A stretch of DNA of 64,000 bases from Apibacter adventoris (GCF_002964975.1 NZ_PSZM01000046.1:186001-250000), one strand, 5' to 3'. Positions 9,757-18,658 are shown, counted from the first letter of the stretch. Numbers and translations are program-made. Notes: a model not told the origin generated them from the sequence alone.

Positions 9757-10176
9757 TTAAATTGCAGATAAATATTCAGTATTACAGTATCCCTCTATTC
9801 CATCAGTAGAACGTATAAGATACCAGTCTTCATTATATTTGCTAAGGAAAGTTACTGTAGATTGATGAGCTGCCTTACCTAAAATGGGTTGGTCAGTTCC
9901 TGGTCCTTTTCTAATATTTAAATTAGAACTGTGAGTAGTTACTTTATATTGGGAAGAAGGAGCATTAGGAGATACGTTTATATTTAGTATTAAATCGCCA
10001 GATCTGAAATCAGGGTCAATTTTGTTGTAAATATTCCATAATTGATCTTTAGCTTTTCCATCAGGAACTTCTCCATTAATATAAAGAACATTATTTTGTT
10101 CTCTAACAGAAAGATTATGAGAGCCTAAATTTTTTGCTGCATTAATTAGTTCAGCATATTTATCTTGTAAAGCCAT
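9757..10176 (-). CDS. Small SH3-domain protein with BON/LysM-like N-terminus
   Basis: 139 residues without a signal peptide. Residues 75-137 form a bacterial SH3 domain (SNLNIRKGPGTDQPILG, then DWYLIRSTDGIEGYCNTEYL), a fold that usually binds peptidoglycan stem peptides. The first 65 residues (NNVLYINGEVPDGKAKDQLWN) resemble the BON/LysM-linked modules of periplasmic proteins such as LysM peptidoglycan-binding YgaU. It starts 8 bases after the BON lipoprotein gene ends, so the two are one operon. The lack of an export signal is odd for an SH3 protein that would meet the wall; it may be exported with its partner or act inside the cell. Confidence 0.65.
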   Translation of the reverse strand: MALQDKYAELINAAKNLGSHNLSVREQNNVLYINGEVPDGKAKDQLWNIYNKIDPDFRSGDLILNINVSPNAPSSQYKVTTHSSNLNIRKGPGTDQPILGKAAHQSTVTFLSKYNEDWYLIRSTDGIEGYCNTEYLSAI

Positions 10177-10184
10177 AATTGTTT

Positions 10185-10652
10185 TTATTTTAATGTTAAT
10201 TTTTGTTCAATTTTTTTAGGTTGTAAGGCATTAATGGCTTGCATTAATTTAGGTAGATCGGCTCTGTTTAGTTGACCATTTAGGGTAACTACTCCATCTT
10301 TTACATTCGCCAAAACTCCTGTATAATCCTTTATAACAGCGTTAACTTTTGTTGTTAATTCATTATCCATTGGGAATTCTACAGGTTTAACAGTAGTTTG
10401 ATCTATAATTGATTTTATTCCGGGTATAGCTTTCAATGAGTTTTCGGTAGATTGTTTGGCTAAATCATCACTAAATTCTCCAGATATCGTTACAATTCCT
10501 TTTTTTACATCAATGCTAATCCCTGTAGGGAGTTTTGCTTGAGCCTGAGTTTTTAATTCAGAATCTTTAGGGCCTGATTTGCATGATGATAATGATAAAT
10601 TTAAAAAACTTGCTATAGCTAAAACCCAACATAATCGTCTTAATTGTTTCAT
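10185..10652 (-). CDS. BON-domain lipoprotein
   Basis: 155 residues. The N-terminus is a lipoprotein signal peptide ending in the lipobox LSSC, so the mature protein should be attached to a membrane, probably facing the periplasm. Two BON domains follow (ISIDVKKGIVTISGEFSDD and VLANVKDGVVTLNGQLNRAD), the fold of OsmY-type envelope proteins that bind phospholipid or stabilise membranes. First gene of a two-gene operon with the SH3-domain protein. Likely an envelope-stress or envelope-maintenance function; no enzymatic motif. Confidence 0.75.
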   Translation of the reverse strand: MKQLRRLCWVLAIASFLNLSLSSCKSGPKDSELKTQAQAKLPTGISIDVKKGIVTISGEFSDDLAKQSTENSLKAIPGIKSIIDQTTVKPVEFPMDNELTTKVNAVIKDYTGVLANVKDGVVTLNGQLNRADLPKLMQAINALQPKKIEQKLTLK

Positions 10653-11614
10653 ATTGTATTTTTTTAATATTTTTAATTTAAAATCAAAAATTATTCCATT
10701 TTAACATTGAAAACTATATTATTATATTGATATAATTACATGTTGTATTTTGGTCATATATAAATAATATATATATAATTAAAAATTGAAGAAATTATTA
10801 AAAGCAAGAGTTGTTTTAAGCTTTTGTTTTTAGAGTTTATTTTCGTTAAAAATTAAATAATCTCTATATCTTTTGGTATTTATTCCTACATTACCATGTT
10901 GTTATGCTATTTGATTCAGAAAATAATACTAAATCAAAAGGCCTGGTTTTCTAAGTGAAATTTTCGAGAAGTTGAGAATCTTTGCTTTTTTTAACTAAAT
11001 ATTATATTGATAAGTACAGAGCCATTTATTGTAAATTCCAAACAACCTTTGGAATTTACAATATTTTCTTTTTCCCTAAAGGAGATGATTTCCTTTCCAT
11101 TGATTTTTATGAAAAAATTGACTTTCTGTTTTTAAGATTTTCCAGTTTAGTTATTCAGAAGGAAGATTATAATCTATTTTGGTTAGATATCCCAGATGAC
11201 CGAAAAGATAAGCCTTTCCGAATATTCTTCAGAAAATATGGAAAGGTCTTTTAAGCAAAATAATTATTTAGTTTATCAAGTAAAAATCTAAGATAAATAT
11301 TATTATGAAGTGTGTTATAAGTTCAAATAAATACGATTGAGCGTTTACTATAGTAGAAAAACTTAAAATATAATTTTCAGGAAGTACTTTAATTATGTAA
11401 TAAAATTCCCCAATACAGAGAATTTCGTTCTCCTTTTAGCCTAAGATTATAACACTATTCCATTCATCAGTAATGATAGTCCATTTTTTAAAGAATTTTG
11501 CATAATGAAAATTTGCTTTAAAAATAATTTTATTTTTGTATATGACAGGATGTTGCTCTTATAGTAATAAAAAAAATAGAAAATTTATATAGGAAAATAT
11601 TGAAGTTTCATAGG
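10653..11614. other. Gene-poor gap of 962 bases
   Basis: Lies between the end of the arginine cluster and the start of the BON operon. The longest frame (10982-11254, plus strand, TTG start, 90 codons) is crossed by a perfect hairpin at 11027-11063 and has no recognisable product. A second hairpin has arms CCTTTCC (11212-11218) and GGAAAGG (11240-11246). The rest is low-complexity AT-rich sequence. A remnant of a decayed gene or an unannotated structured RNA are both possible. Confidence 0.4.
11027..11063. repeat. Perfect 16-bp hairpin in an intergenic gap
   Basis: Arms 11027-11042 and 11048-11063 (TATTGTAAATTCCAAA and its reverse complement) enclose a 5-base loop, CAACC. A plus-strand transcript would continue into ATTTTCTTTTTC, which is only moderately U-rich. 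It is 550 bases from the nearest gene end, too far to be an ordinary terminator for argH. Confidence 0.7.
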
Positions 11615-12895
11615 TTATAAAGATTCATACATTTTCTTTTTTATTTCATCCAGACAAAGATTGTTTATACTTCCTTCATGGGTATGAGTAGTTTTTTTTG
11701 GAGATTGAAAAGTTCCTTTTTCTACCTGTTCCCCGATTATTCTATAAGCATCACGGAACGGAATCCCTTGTGATACTAGCTCATTTAACGCATCAACCGT
11801 AAATAAGTAATTGTATTTTGGGTCTTCTAAAATGTTGTCATTAATTTTTATGTCTTTTAATGAATAATGTGTCATATCAAGGCAGGCTTTCATGGTTTGA
11901 ATCGCAGGAATGAGTCCTTCTTTCAATAATTGTAAATCGCGATGATAGCCGCTTGGAAGATTATTGGTAATCAGAGTTAATTCATAGGGTAAAGCCTGAA
12001 TTTTATTGCATTTTCCTCGTATTAATTCAAATACATCCGGATTTTTTTTGTGAGGCATAATACTAGATCCGGTAGTAAGGTGGGAAGGAAGAGAAACAAA
12101 ATTAAAATTCTGACTCATATATAATGTAACATCCATTGCCAGTTTAGATAAAGTTCCGGCTAAACTGCAAAGGGCAAAGGCGGTACTCTTCTCAGATTTT
12201 CCACGACTCATTTGTGCCGCAACCGAATTATATTTCAAGGTTTTAAATCCAAGTTCATTAGTAGTATAAGTACGATCTATAGGAAAGGAACTACCATATC
12301 CGGCAGCAGAACCTAAAGGATTTTGATCTACTATTTTTAAAGCTGCGTTTACTAAAATTATATCGTCAATCATACTTTCTGCATAGGCAGAAAACCACAA
12401 ACCAAAAGAAGAAGGCATTGCAATCTGAAAATGTGTATATCCTGGCATTAAAATATTTTTATATTTTTCAGCCAATTCCATTAATAGATCGAATAGCTGC
12501 CGGATTTGATTTTTGATCTGGTTTAACTCTTCTTTCAGGAACAAATTCATATCTACCAAAATCTGATCATTTCGTGAACGAGCTGTATGTATTTTTTTTC
12601 CCGCATTACCTACCTTTTCTGTAAGTAAAAACTCTATTTTGGAATGCACATCTTCAAAATCGTTTTCGATCTGAAAATCTCCTTTTTCTATATCTATTAA
12701 AATTTCATTTAGAGCTTGTAATAAGTCAGTTTTTTCATTAACGGAAATTAAACCTACTTTTTGAAGCATTTTAGCTTGTGCTATAGAACCCAGTACATCA
12801 TATTTAGCCAATACAGTATCAAGTTCTCTGTCATTCCCTACAGTAAAAAAATCTACTTGTTTATCTGTTGGAATACCTTTTTCCCAAAGTTTCAT
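11615..12895 (-). CDS. argH: Argininosuccinate lyase
   Basis: 426 residues, slightly shorter than the usual 450-470. Catalyses the last arginine step, argininosuccinate to arginine plus fumarate. The fumarase/ASL superfamily signature GSSIMPHKKNPD is present (loop with the catalytic Ser), as are HTARSRNDQ and TAFALCSLAG. Last gene of the argB-argE'-argH unit, starting 18 bases after the deacylase. In this argF' pathway the lyase still works on ordinary argininosuccinate because the acyl group has been removed at the citrulline stage. No clear terminator follows within 300 bases. Confidence 0.95.
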   Translation of the reverse strand: MKLWEKGIPTDKQVDFFTVGNDRELDTVLAKYDVLGSIAQAKMLQKVGLISVNEKTDLLQALNEILIDIEKGDFQIENDFEDVHSKIEFLLTEKVGNAGKKIHTARSRNDQILVDMNLFLKEELNQIKNQIRQLFDLLMELAEKYKNILMPGYTHFQIAMPSSFGLWFSAYAESMIDDIILVNAALKIVDQNPLGSAAGYGSSFPIDRTYTTNELGFKTLKYNSVAAQMSRGKSEKSTAFALCSLAGTLSKLAMDVTLYMSQNFNFVSLPSHLTTGSSIMPHKKNPDVFELIRGKCNKIQALPYELTLITNNLPSGYHRDLQLLKEGLIPAIQTMKACLDMTHYSLKDIKINDNILEDPKYNYLFTVDALNELVSQGIPFRDAYRIIGEQVEKGTFQSPKKTTHTHEGSINNLCLDEIKKKMYESL

Positions 12896-12913
12896 TTTTG
12901 TAATATATAAATG

Positions 12914-13996
12914 TTAGGATTGTATGACGGTTTTATTTAATATTTGGATATAAAGAGGAATAGCTTCTTCAATTTCATTTCGGTAAATATATTCATCTGC
13001 AGTATGAGATCTCAGCGAATTACCTGGACCCATTTTTAAAGATTGACAATATAAAACAGATTGATCTGAAAGGGTAGGAGAGCCATAGGTTTCTCGTCCT
13101 AATTCTATTCCGGCTAAAACTAAAGGATGATCTATAGGAATAGAGGAAGATTTCTGTCTTAGGGAGCGTGGTGTAATGATTATTTTATCAGAAGATAAAT
13201 TATCCTGAATAATAGAATATACTTCCTCATTGGTATAACAGTCATTGACTCTAATGTCTACGACTATTCTACATTCATTTGGAACCAAATTATGTTGTTT
13301 TCCTGCTTCAATCTGTGAAACAGTCATTTTCATAGGTCCTAAAACATCAGATATCTTCTCAAAAGAGAAATTTTTAAACCAGTTAATCACCTGTAAAGAG
13401 TTATATATTGGATTGTCTGTGTTATTATGAGCTGCATGGCTCGCAGTTCCTTTTACAAGGATATCTAATACCAGTAAGCCTTTTTCAGCAATAGCCAGCT
13501 GCATAAGGGTAGGTTCTCCTATTATAGCACAATCTAAGTGAGGTAAGTGCGAAACCACACTGTTTAAACCGTTTTTTCCACTATTTTCTTCTTCAGCTGA
13601 AGCAACCATAATTAAATTATATTTTAAATCTTTCCTGGAATAAAAATAAGTGAAAACAGCCAAAAGAGATACTAAACACCCTCCCGCATCATTAGATCCC
13701 AAACCATAGATTTTTCCATCTTTTTCTATAGCTTCGAAAGGATTGTGGATATACCCTTTATTGGGAAAAACAGTATCTTGGTGAGAGTTTAAAAGCAAGT
13801 TGGGTTTAGATTCATCAAAAAATTGATTGTATGCCCATATATTGTTATTTTCTCTTTTAAAAGGTATATTATGGTGGGTAAACCAGGATTCTATTATTAA
13901 AGCTGTATGAGACTCTTCTCCTGAAAAAGAAGGAGTCTCAATTAATTTTTTTAATAAATCAATAGACTCTAAAGTGAGTTTTTGTATTATTTCCAT
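12914..13996 (-). CDS. argE: M20 deacylase of arginine synthesis (acyl-citrulline/acyl-ornithine deacylase)
   Basis: 360 residues, M20 zinc amidohydrolase. Metal ligands and catalytic acids are visible: LLNSHQDTVFP (His and the Asp two residues on), GSNDAGGCL, SAEEENSGKNG (catalytic Glu pair), IIGEPT, and HTADEY near the end. The operon also contains an argF'-type transcarbamylase, so this enzyme should remove the acyl group from N-acyl-citrulline rather than from acyl-ornithine. Whether the acyl group is acetyl or succinyl cannot be read from this protein alone. It starts 9 bases after argB. Confidence 0.88.
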   Translation of the reverse strand: MEIIQKLTLESIDLLKKLIETPSFSGEESHTALIIESWFTHHNIPFKRENNNIWAYNQFFDESKPNLLLNSHQDTVFPNKGYIHNPFEAIEKDGKIYGLGSNDAGGCLVSLLAVFTYFYSRKDLKYNLIMVASAEEENSGKNGLNSVVSHLPHLDCAIIGEPTLMQLAIAEKGLLVLDILVKGTASHAAHNNTDNPIYNSLQVINWFKNFSFEKISDVLGPMKMTVSQIEAGKQHNLVPNECRIVVDIRVNDCYTNEEVYSIIQDNLSSDKIIITPRSLRQKSSSIPIDHPLVLAGIELGRETYGSPTLSDQSVLYCQSLKMGPGNSLRSHTADEYIYRNEIEEAIPLYIQILNKTVIQS

Positions 13997-14005
13997 AAGA
14001 CTTTG

Positions 14006-14788
14006 TTATAATGAAATATGTGTATGAAGCATAAGGGGATTTATAATGATATCCGGATTGGCAATAATTATATTTTTGACCCCCTGTTTCAGAGCTTTAA
14101 AACAATTATCCAGTTTAGGTATCATTCCTGAGTGTATAATGTTTTCATTTTTCAAATATTGATAAGTATTGTAATTAAGTTCTTCAATAATACTATCCTC
14201 ATCCTCCATATTTTGTAATACCCCTTTTTTTTCAAAACAATATATTAAATTAATATTATATATCGAAGAAAGACCTACCGCTAAAGATTGAGCAATCGTA
14301 TCTGCATTAGTATTTAGCAACTGACCTTTTTTGTCATGGGTTAAAGCGCAGAATACAGGAGTTGTTCCAGTGTCTATGATTGCCTGAATCCATTTTGCAT
14401 TAACCTCGACAACATCTCCAACATATCCATAATTGATGGTAGTGTGTTCTCTTTTTTTCGATAATATACTGTTCCCGTCAGCTCCTGTTAATCCTATTGC
14501 CTGAATATTGAAATTTTGTAACTGTGCTACAATTTTTTTGTTGCATAATCCTGCATAAGTCATTATAGCAACATCTAACATTTCTTCATTTGTAATACGT
14601 TTACCTTCAATCATAATTGTTTCTACGCCTAATTTTCCTGCTAGTCTTGTAGCTGCTTTCCCTCCACCGTGAACTAAAATTTTCAAGCCTTTATATTGAG
14701 AGAAATTTTTTAAAAAAGTAGAAAGGGTCTCAGAATTATCTATTACATTTCCTCCTATTTTTATTATGGTGAGAGTATCTTTTTCCAT
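14006..14788 (-). CDS. argB: N-acetylglutamate (N-acylglutamate) kinase
   Basis: 260 residues, amino-acid kinase family. IIKIGGNVID at the N-terminus binds ATP phosphates, LVHGGGKAA holds the acylglutamate, and the C-terminal NADTIAQSLAVGL and SGMIPKLDNC segments are typical. Second arginine step. First gene of the argB-argE'-argH unit, separated from argF' by 205 bases that contain a terminator; a TATTTTTG box (14804-14811) 15 bases upstream suggests its own promoter. The pathway may use succinylglutamate here (see argF'). Confidence 0.93.
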   Translation of the reverse strand: MEKDTLTIIKIGGNVIDNSETLSTFLKNFSQYKGLKILVHGGGKAATRLAGKLGVETIMIEGKRITNEEMLDVAIMTYAGLCNKKIVAQLQNFNIQAIGLTGADGNSILSKKREHTTINYGYVGDVVEVNAKWIQAIIDTGTTPVFCALTHDKKGQLLNTNADTIAQSLAVGLSSIYNINLIYCFEKKGVLQNMEDEDSIIEELNYNTYQYLKNENIIHSGMIPKLDNCFKALKQGVKNIIIANPDIIINPLMLHTHISL

Positions 14789-14957
14789 TTTTTAAATTAT
14801 ATACAAAAATAGTTTAGATTTATTCTTTATACATTAAAAAGCTGATTTTTTTTTATATAAAATATTTTTATACTTCAAGAAAGTCTTTTTGTTTATTTGT
14901 AGGTTAAATATTTAAATTTATTAATAATTAAACAGTTTTCTGATAAATAAATAAATA

Positions 14958-14987
14958 AAAAAGACCGAATTATTTTTCGGTCTTTTT
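14958..14987 (-). terminator. Terminator inside the arginine cluster (after argF')
   Basis: Perfect 12-bp inverted repeat (14958-14969 and 14976-14987, core AAGACCGAA) with a 6-nt loop; on the minus strand it is followed by a T-rich tail. It begins 7 bases past the argF' stop codon and splits the arg cluster into two transcription units, or tunes read-through to argBEH. Confidence 0.88.
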
Positions 14988-14993
14988 GAGTAT

Positions 14994-15947
14994 TTATTTT
15001 TTAAATTCTTCCAGTATTTTGGTAATAATAACTTGAGCGGAATAAATTCGGTTATTTGCTTCAGGAATAACAATCGAGGAATCCCCATCTAAAATTTCGT
15101 CAGTAACAATTACATTTCTACGTACAGGCAGACAATGCATAAATTTTGCATTTCGGGTTAAATTCATTTGTTTTTTTCCAACCGTCCAATTAGAATCCTG
15201 ATTAGTTATTTTACCATAGTCTATATAATTACTCCAGTTTTTAGCATAAATGAAGTCTGCATTTTTAAATGCTTCTTCCTGGTTATATTCTATTTTTACA
15301 CCTTCTGTAATTTTAGGATTCAGTTCGTAACTTTCTGGATGAGTGATGATAAAGTCTACATCCATTTTTTTCATCATTTTAACGAATGAATTGGGGACGG
15401 ACTGGGGAAGCGCTTTGGGATGAGGTGCCCAGCTTAATACTACTTTAGGTCGATCAGATTTTTTGTATTCTTCAATAGTAAGAGCATCTGCTAATGCTTG
15501 TAAGGGATGTTCGGTAGCTCCTTCCAGACTAATTACCGGGACAGAAGCATATTTAACAAATGAAGAAATCACAGTTTCTGCCTCATCTTTTTCTTTATTT
15601 TTTAAAGTTGGGAAACTTCTAATTGCAATAATATCGCAATATTGAGAAATAACAGGCGCAGCTTCTTTAATATGTTCAGAGGCAGAACCATTCATAATAA
15701 CCCCATCTTCAAATTCTAATGTCCATCCTTCTGTATTTAAATTCATTACCATACATCTCATGCCTAGGTTTTGTGCTGCTTTTTGAGTACTCAACCGAGT
15801 TCTGAGACTAGAGTTGAAAAATATTAATCCTATAGTTTTATCTTTTCCTAACTGCTTGTTAGCTAAAGGGTTTAATTTAATTTCTTTTGCTGCCTGCAAA
15901 ATTTCATTTAAGTTGCTTATATCATCAACAGAAGTATATTTTTTCAT
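14994..15947 (-). CDS. argF': N-acyl-L-ornithine carbamoyltransferase (argF' type), predicted N-succinyl
   Basis: 317 residues, transcarbamylase fold. The carbamoyl-phosphate motif is FNSSLRTRLSTQ, with SLRTR in place of the STRTR of ordinary ornithine enzymes; this form and the long 80s loop mark the acyl-ornithine subfamily. HPLQALADALT and HCLPVRRN are also present. The residue just before the conserved EH of the 80s loop (EHIKEA) is Ser90. At this place the Xanthomonas acetylornithine enzyme has Glu92 and the Bacteroides succinylornithine enzyme Pro90; changing Glu92 to Ser was reported to switch specificity to succinylornithine. I therefore infer a succinyl enzyme. Follows argD after 10 bases. 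Confidence 0.9.
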   Translation of the reverse strand: MKKYTSVDDISNLNEILQAAKEIKLNPLANKQLGKDKTIGLIFFNSSLRTRLSTQKAAQNLGMRCMVMNLNTEGWTLEFEDGVIMNGSASEHIKEAAPVISQYCDIIAIRSFPTLKNKEKDEAETVISSFVKYASVPVISLEGATEHPLQALADALTIEEYKKSDRPKVVLSWAPHPKALPQSVPNSFVKMMKKMDVDFIITHPESYELNPKITEGVKIEYNQEEAFKNADFIYAKNWSNYIDYGKITNQDSNWTVGKKQMNLTRNAKFMHCLPVRRNVIVTDEILDGDSSIVIPEANNRIYSAQVIITKILEEFKK

Positions 15948-15957
15948 TTTTCTGGTT

Positions 15958-17085
15958 TTATTCCAAACAGGATTTTAAATTTTCAAAAAGTATATCGATT
16001 TCATTTTGCGTTATACTCAAAGGAGGAAGAACTCTAAGTAAGTTTTTATTATTAGAATTTCCTGTAAAAATTTTCTTTTCGTAAATCAATTTTTTTCTCA
16101 ATTCAGCTACTTCAAAATCAAATTCAAGTCCCAACATTAATCCTCTACCTTTGATTTTTTTAATTTGCGGAAGTGATTTAAATTTTTTCATGAAATAAGA
16201 TGATTGTCGTTTTACATTATCCAAAATATTTTCGTTTTTAAAAACTTCTAAAACAGCAAGTGCAGCTGCGCAGGCAAGATGATTACCCCCAAAAGTAGTT
16301 CCCAACAAGCCATAGGAAGGTTTAAACTCAGGTGATATTAAAATCCCTCCTATAGGAAATCCATTTCCCATTCCTTTTGCTAAAGAAATAATATCAGCCT
16401 TTATCCCATGATGCTGATGGGCAAAGAATTTACCGGAGCGTCCATATCCGCACTGTATTTCATCAAGGATTAAAACAACTCCACTTTCTTTACAAACCTT
16501 TTCCAGTTCTTTAAAAAATTCTGTATTTCCTTCATCCAGACCACCTACTCCTTGTATCGTTTCAATAATAACCGAAGAAATATCTCCTTTTGCAATTTCT
16601 TTTTTTACAGCGTTTATGTCATTTAAATCACAGAATATAACTTTTTGTTGAGCATTGAGTGGAGCTACAATTTTAGGATTATCCGTAACGGCAACTGCTG
16701 CTGAAGTTCTACCATGAAAACTATTTTTGAAAGCAATAACTTTAGATTTTCCATTGTGGAAAGAAGCCAGTTTTAAGGCATTTTCATTGGCTTCTGCACC
16801 TGAATTACATAGGAATAAAGTATAATCGGGATATTCTGAGATTTTAGGTAATAAGTTTGCTAATTTTTCCTGTAGAGGATTGATAATAGAGTTGGAGTAA
16901 AACCCTATTTTATTTACCTGTTCAGTTATATGTTTTACGTAAATGGGATGAGAGTGTCCTATGGAAATAACTCCATGTCCTCCGTAGAAATCAAGATAAG
17001 CATTTCCGTTTTCGTCCCATACGGTAGCACCTGAAGCTTTTTCCGGAGCTATATTATAAAGAGGATATACGTTGAATAAACTCAT
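15958..17085 (-). CDS. argD: N-acylornithine aminotransferase
   Basis: 375 residues, class-III PLP aminotransferase. NSGAEANENALKLA and FHGRTSAAVAVT are family signatures, LDEIQCGYGRSG carries the Asp that binds the PLP ring, and SLAKGMGNGFPIGG contains the Schiff-base lysine. Converts N-acylglutamate semialdehyde to N-acylornithine with glutamate as donor. Located between proC (323-base spacer with a folded structure) and argF' (10 bases). It may, as in many bacteria, share activity with lysine synthesis. Confidence 0.93.
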   Translation of the reverse strand: MSLFNVYPLYNIAPEKASGATVWDENGNAYLDFYGGHGVISIGHSHPIYVKHITEQVNKIGFYSNSIINPLQEKLANLLPKISEYPDYTLFLCNSGAEANENALKLASFHNGKSKVIAFKNSFHGRTSAAVAVTDNPKIVAPLNAQQKVIFCDLNDINAVKKEIAKGDISSVIIETIQGVGGLDEGNTEFFKELEKVCKESGVVLILDEIQCGYGRSGKFFAHQHHGIKADIISLAKGMGNGFPIGGILISPEFKPSYGLLGTTFGGNHLACAAALAVLEVFKNENILDNVKRQSSYFMKKFKSLPQIKKIKGRGLMLGLEFDFEVAELRKKLIYEKKIFTGNSNNKNLLRVLPPLSITQNEIDILFENLKSCLE

Positions 17086-17408
17086 TTTTTTAATATTTTG
17101 TATTTAAAATCCATTTTTCGATCATTTTCGGGAATAAAATTTTTCCAATCATTCCATATTTGGAATCGTTAAATGGATTTTTTTGATTTTATTTTTTGTT
17201 TCATTACTCTGATTTCGGGCTCATAATAATTAGAATGTACAAAATATATATTATTATTGTTAGTATAAATAAATAAATGCTATATGATTATCTAACCTAA
17301 CTATATAGAAGTCTTTTTCTTTCTTTTCATAATAAGATTACGTAAGAAAAGTAATACAGAATAAAGATAATATTTTTTTATATGCTTCTATCGACATTAA
17401 TTAATAGT
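17086..17408 (-). promoter_or_regulatory. Structured spacer between proC and argD
   Basis: No gene is present. The argD-proximal half folds: an 11-bp outer stem (17106-17116 with 17171-17181, AAAATCCATTT/AAATGGATTTT) encloses a perfect 6-bp hairpin (17151-17156/17161-17166, ATTCCA-TATT-TGGAAT). It lies 19 bases ahead of the argD start in the arg transcript. It is not followed by a U-run, so it is not a simple terminator; it could set RNA processing or differential expression. The proC-proximal half (17182-17408) shows nothing clear. Confidence 0.45.
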
Positions 17409-18203
17409 TTAATTCTTTGCGATTTTACTAATTTTATTATAAGAAGCTAAAAGTCCTTTTATAATAGAAGAACTTAATCCTTGATGTTCCATTTCATTTA
17501 ATCCTGCAATAGTACATCCTCCAGGAGTGGTAACCTTATCAATTTCCTGTTCTGGGTGGTTATTTCCTGATATAAGCAAACGAGCAGCACCTATACATGT
17601 ATGAGTAATCATATCAACTGCTTCTTTAGGTTCTAACCCTAGTTCTATGGCTCCTTGGGTTTGAGCATGAATAAGCCTCATCCAGAAAGCTATTCCACTG
17701 GAACATATGACTGTTGCAGCTTGCATTTGTTCTTCAGGAACTTCTATAGAATATCCCAATTGATTAAAAATATTCTGGGCAAGGTTAATTTTTTCTTTTC
17801 CTTTTTTATTGCTACAAATGCAAGTCATGGATTGATTAACAGATATAGCGGTGTTGGGCATGGCTTGTATAATAGATAGATTATCTCCTATAATATCTTC
17901 AATTTTATGAATATTGAATCCTGCTACTACAGATATTAAGGTTTGTTCTTCTTTAAATAAATCTTTACAATCAAGTATAATTTCTTGCATATGAGCAGGT
18001 TGAATAGCAAAAATAACTATATCGGAATTTTTTACAGCTTCCCTGTTGTCAGAAGTAAGGAACACATTATCTAAAGTATCCAATTCTTGCAGGGTTTTTA
18101 TATTTCTTTTAGTTATATACAATGTTTCGGTTATTTTGCTATTAATGATTCCTTTAGCTATAGCCAATCCTAAATTTCCGGCTCCAATAATTGCTATTTT
18201 CAT
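17409..18203 (-). CDS. proC: Pyrroline-5-carboxylate reductase
   Basis: 264 residues. N-terminal Rossmann motif IGAGNLGLAIAKG binds NAD(P)H; IFAIQPAHM, QAMPNTAISV and the C-terminal signature TPGGCTIAGLNEME are typical of ProC. Last step of proline synthesis. Placement inside an arginine cluster is common in Bacteroidetes and links proline to the same glutamate pool. Follows the small GNAT gene after 20 bases and precedes argD after a long structured spacer. Confidence 0.95.
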   Translation of the reverse strand: MKIAIIGAGNLGLAIAKGIINSKITETLYITKRNIKTLQELDTLDNVFLTSDNREAVKNSDIVIFAIQPAHMQEIILDCKDLFKEEQTLISVVAGFNIHKIEDIIGDNLSIIQAMPNTAISVNQSMTCICSNKKGKEKINLAQNIFNQLGYSIEVPEEQMQAATVICSSGIAFWMRLIHAQTQGAIELGLEPKEAVDMITHTCIGAARLLISGNNHPEQEIDKVTTPGGCTIAGLNEMEHQGLSSSIIKGLLASYNKISKIAKN

Positions 18204-18223
18204 ATTACAGGTTTTTGGTTTTA

Positions 18224-18628
18224 TTATATATTATATTGCATGCCTGGGGCATCATTTGGACGTTCTGAAAAATTATTTTTTAAATAAAAATTTTTTTTTC
18301 CTTTTGCACAAAAAAGTTGAATATCTGTGATTCCTTCTTTTAGAATTTCATTTGTTAAACGGTGCAAAATTTCAGTTCCTATTTTTTGTTTTTTAAAATT
18401 AGGAGAAATAATTAAGTCTACAATAAATGCATGTAATCTGCCATCAGAAATAATTCTTCCAAATCCTATAAGATTTTCATCATAATAAGCGGATAATATA
18501 TACCAGCTTTTATTTATTGCTTGAAATAGTTCTTCTTTAGTTCTATTTTTATCATTCCATCCGGTAGTTTCATATAGAGAGAAAAATGAATTGATATCGG
18601 GTATTTTATTTGTGTATTCAATCTCCAT
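18224..18628 (-). CDS. Small GNAT N-acetyltransferase
   Basis: 134 residues, complete single GNAT domain: central strand FIVDLIISPNF followed by KKQKIGTEILHRLTNEIL, where the Q/R-x-x-G-x-G/A acetyl-CoA loop is represented by KKQKIGTE, and the final NFYLKNNFSERP. It sits between argC (30 bases) and proC (20 bases) on the same strand, so it is co-transcribed with arginine genes. Substrate unknown; it is distinct from the larger Cys-containing acyltransferase at the head of the operon and is unlikely to be the first pathway enzyme. Confidence 0.75.
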   Translation of the reverse strand: MEIEYTNKIPDINSFFSLYETTGWNDKNRTKEELFQAINKSWYILSAYYDENLIGFGRIISDGRLHAFIVDLIISPNFKKQKIGTEILHRLTNEILKEGITDIQLFCAKGKKNFYLKNNFSERPNDAPGMQYNI

Positions 18629-18658
18629 ATTGAGTAAATTATAATATTATGTTTTGAT

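Noticed and set aside
10982-11254. 90-codon plus-strand frame
   Set aside because: TTG start, no motif, and a perfect 16-bp hairpin cuts through it; better seen as non-coding or a remnant.
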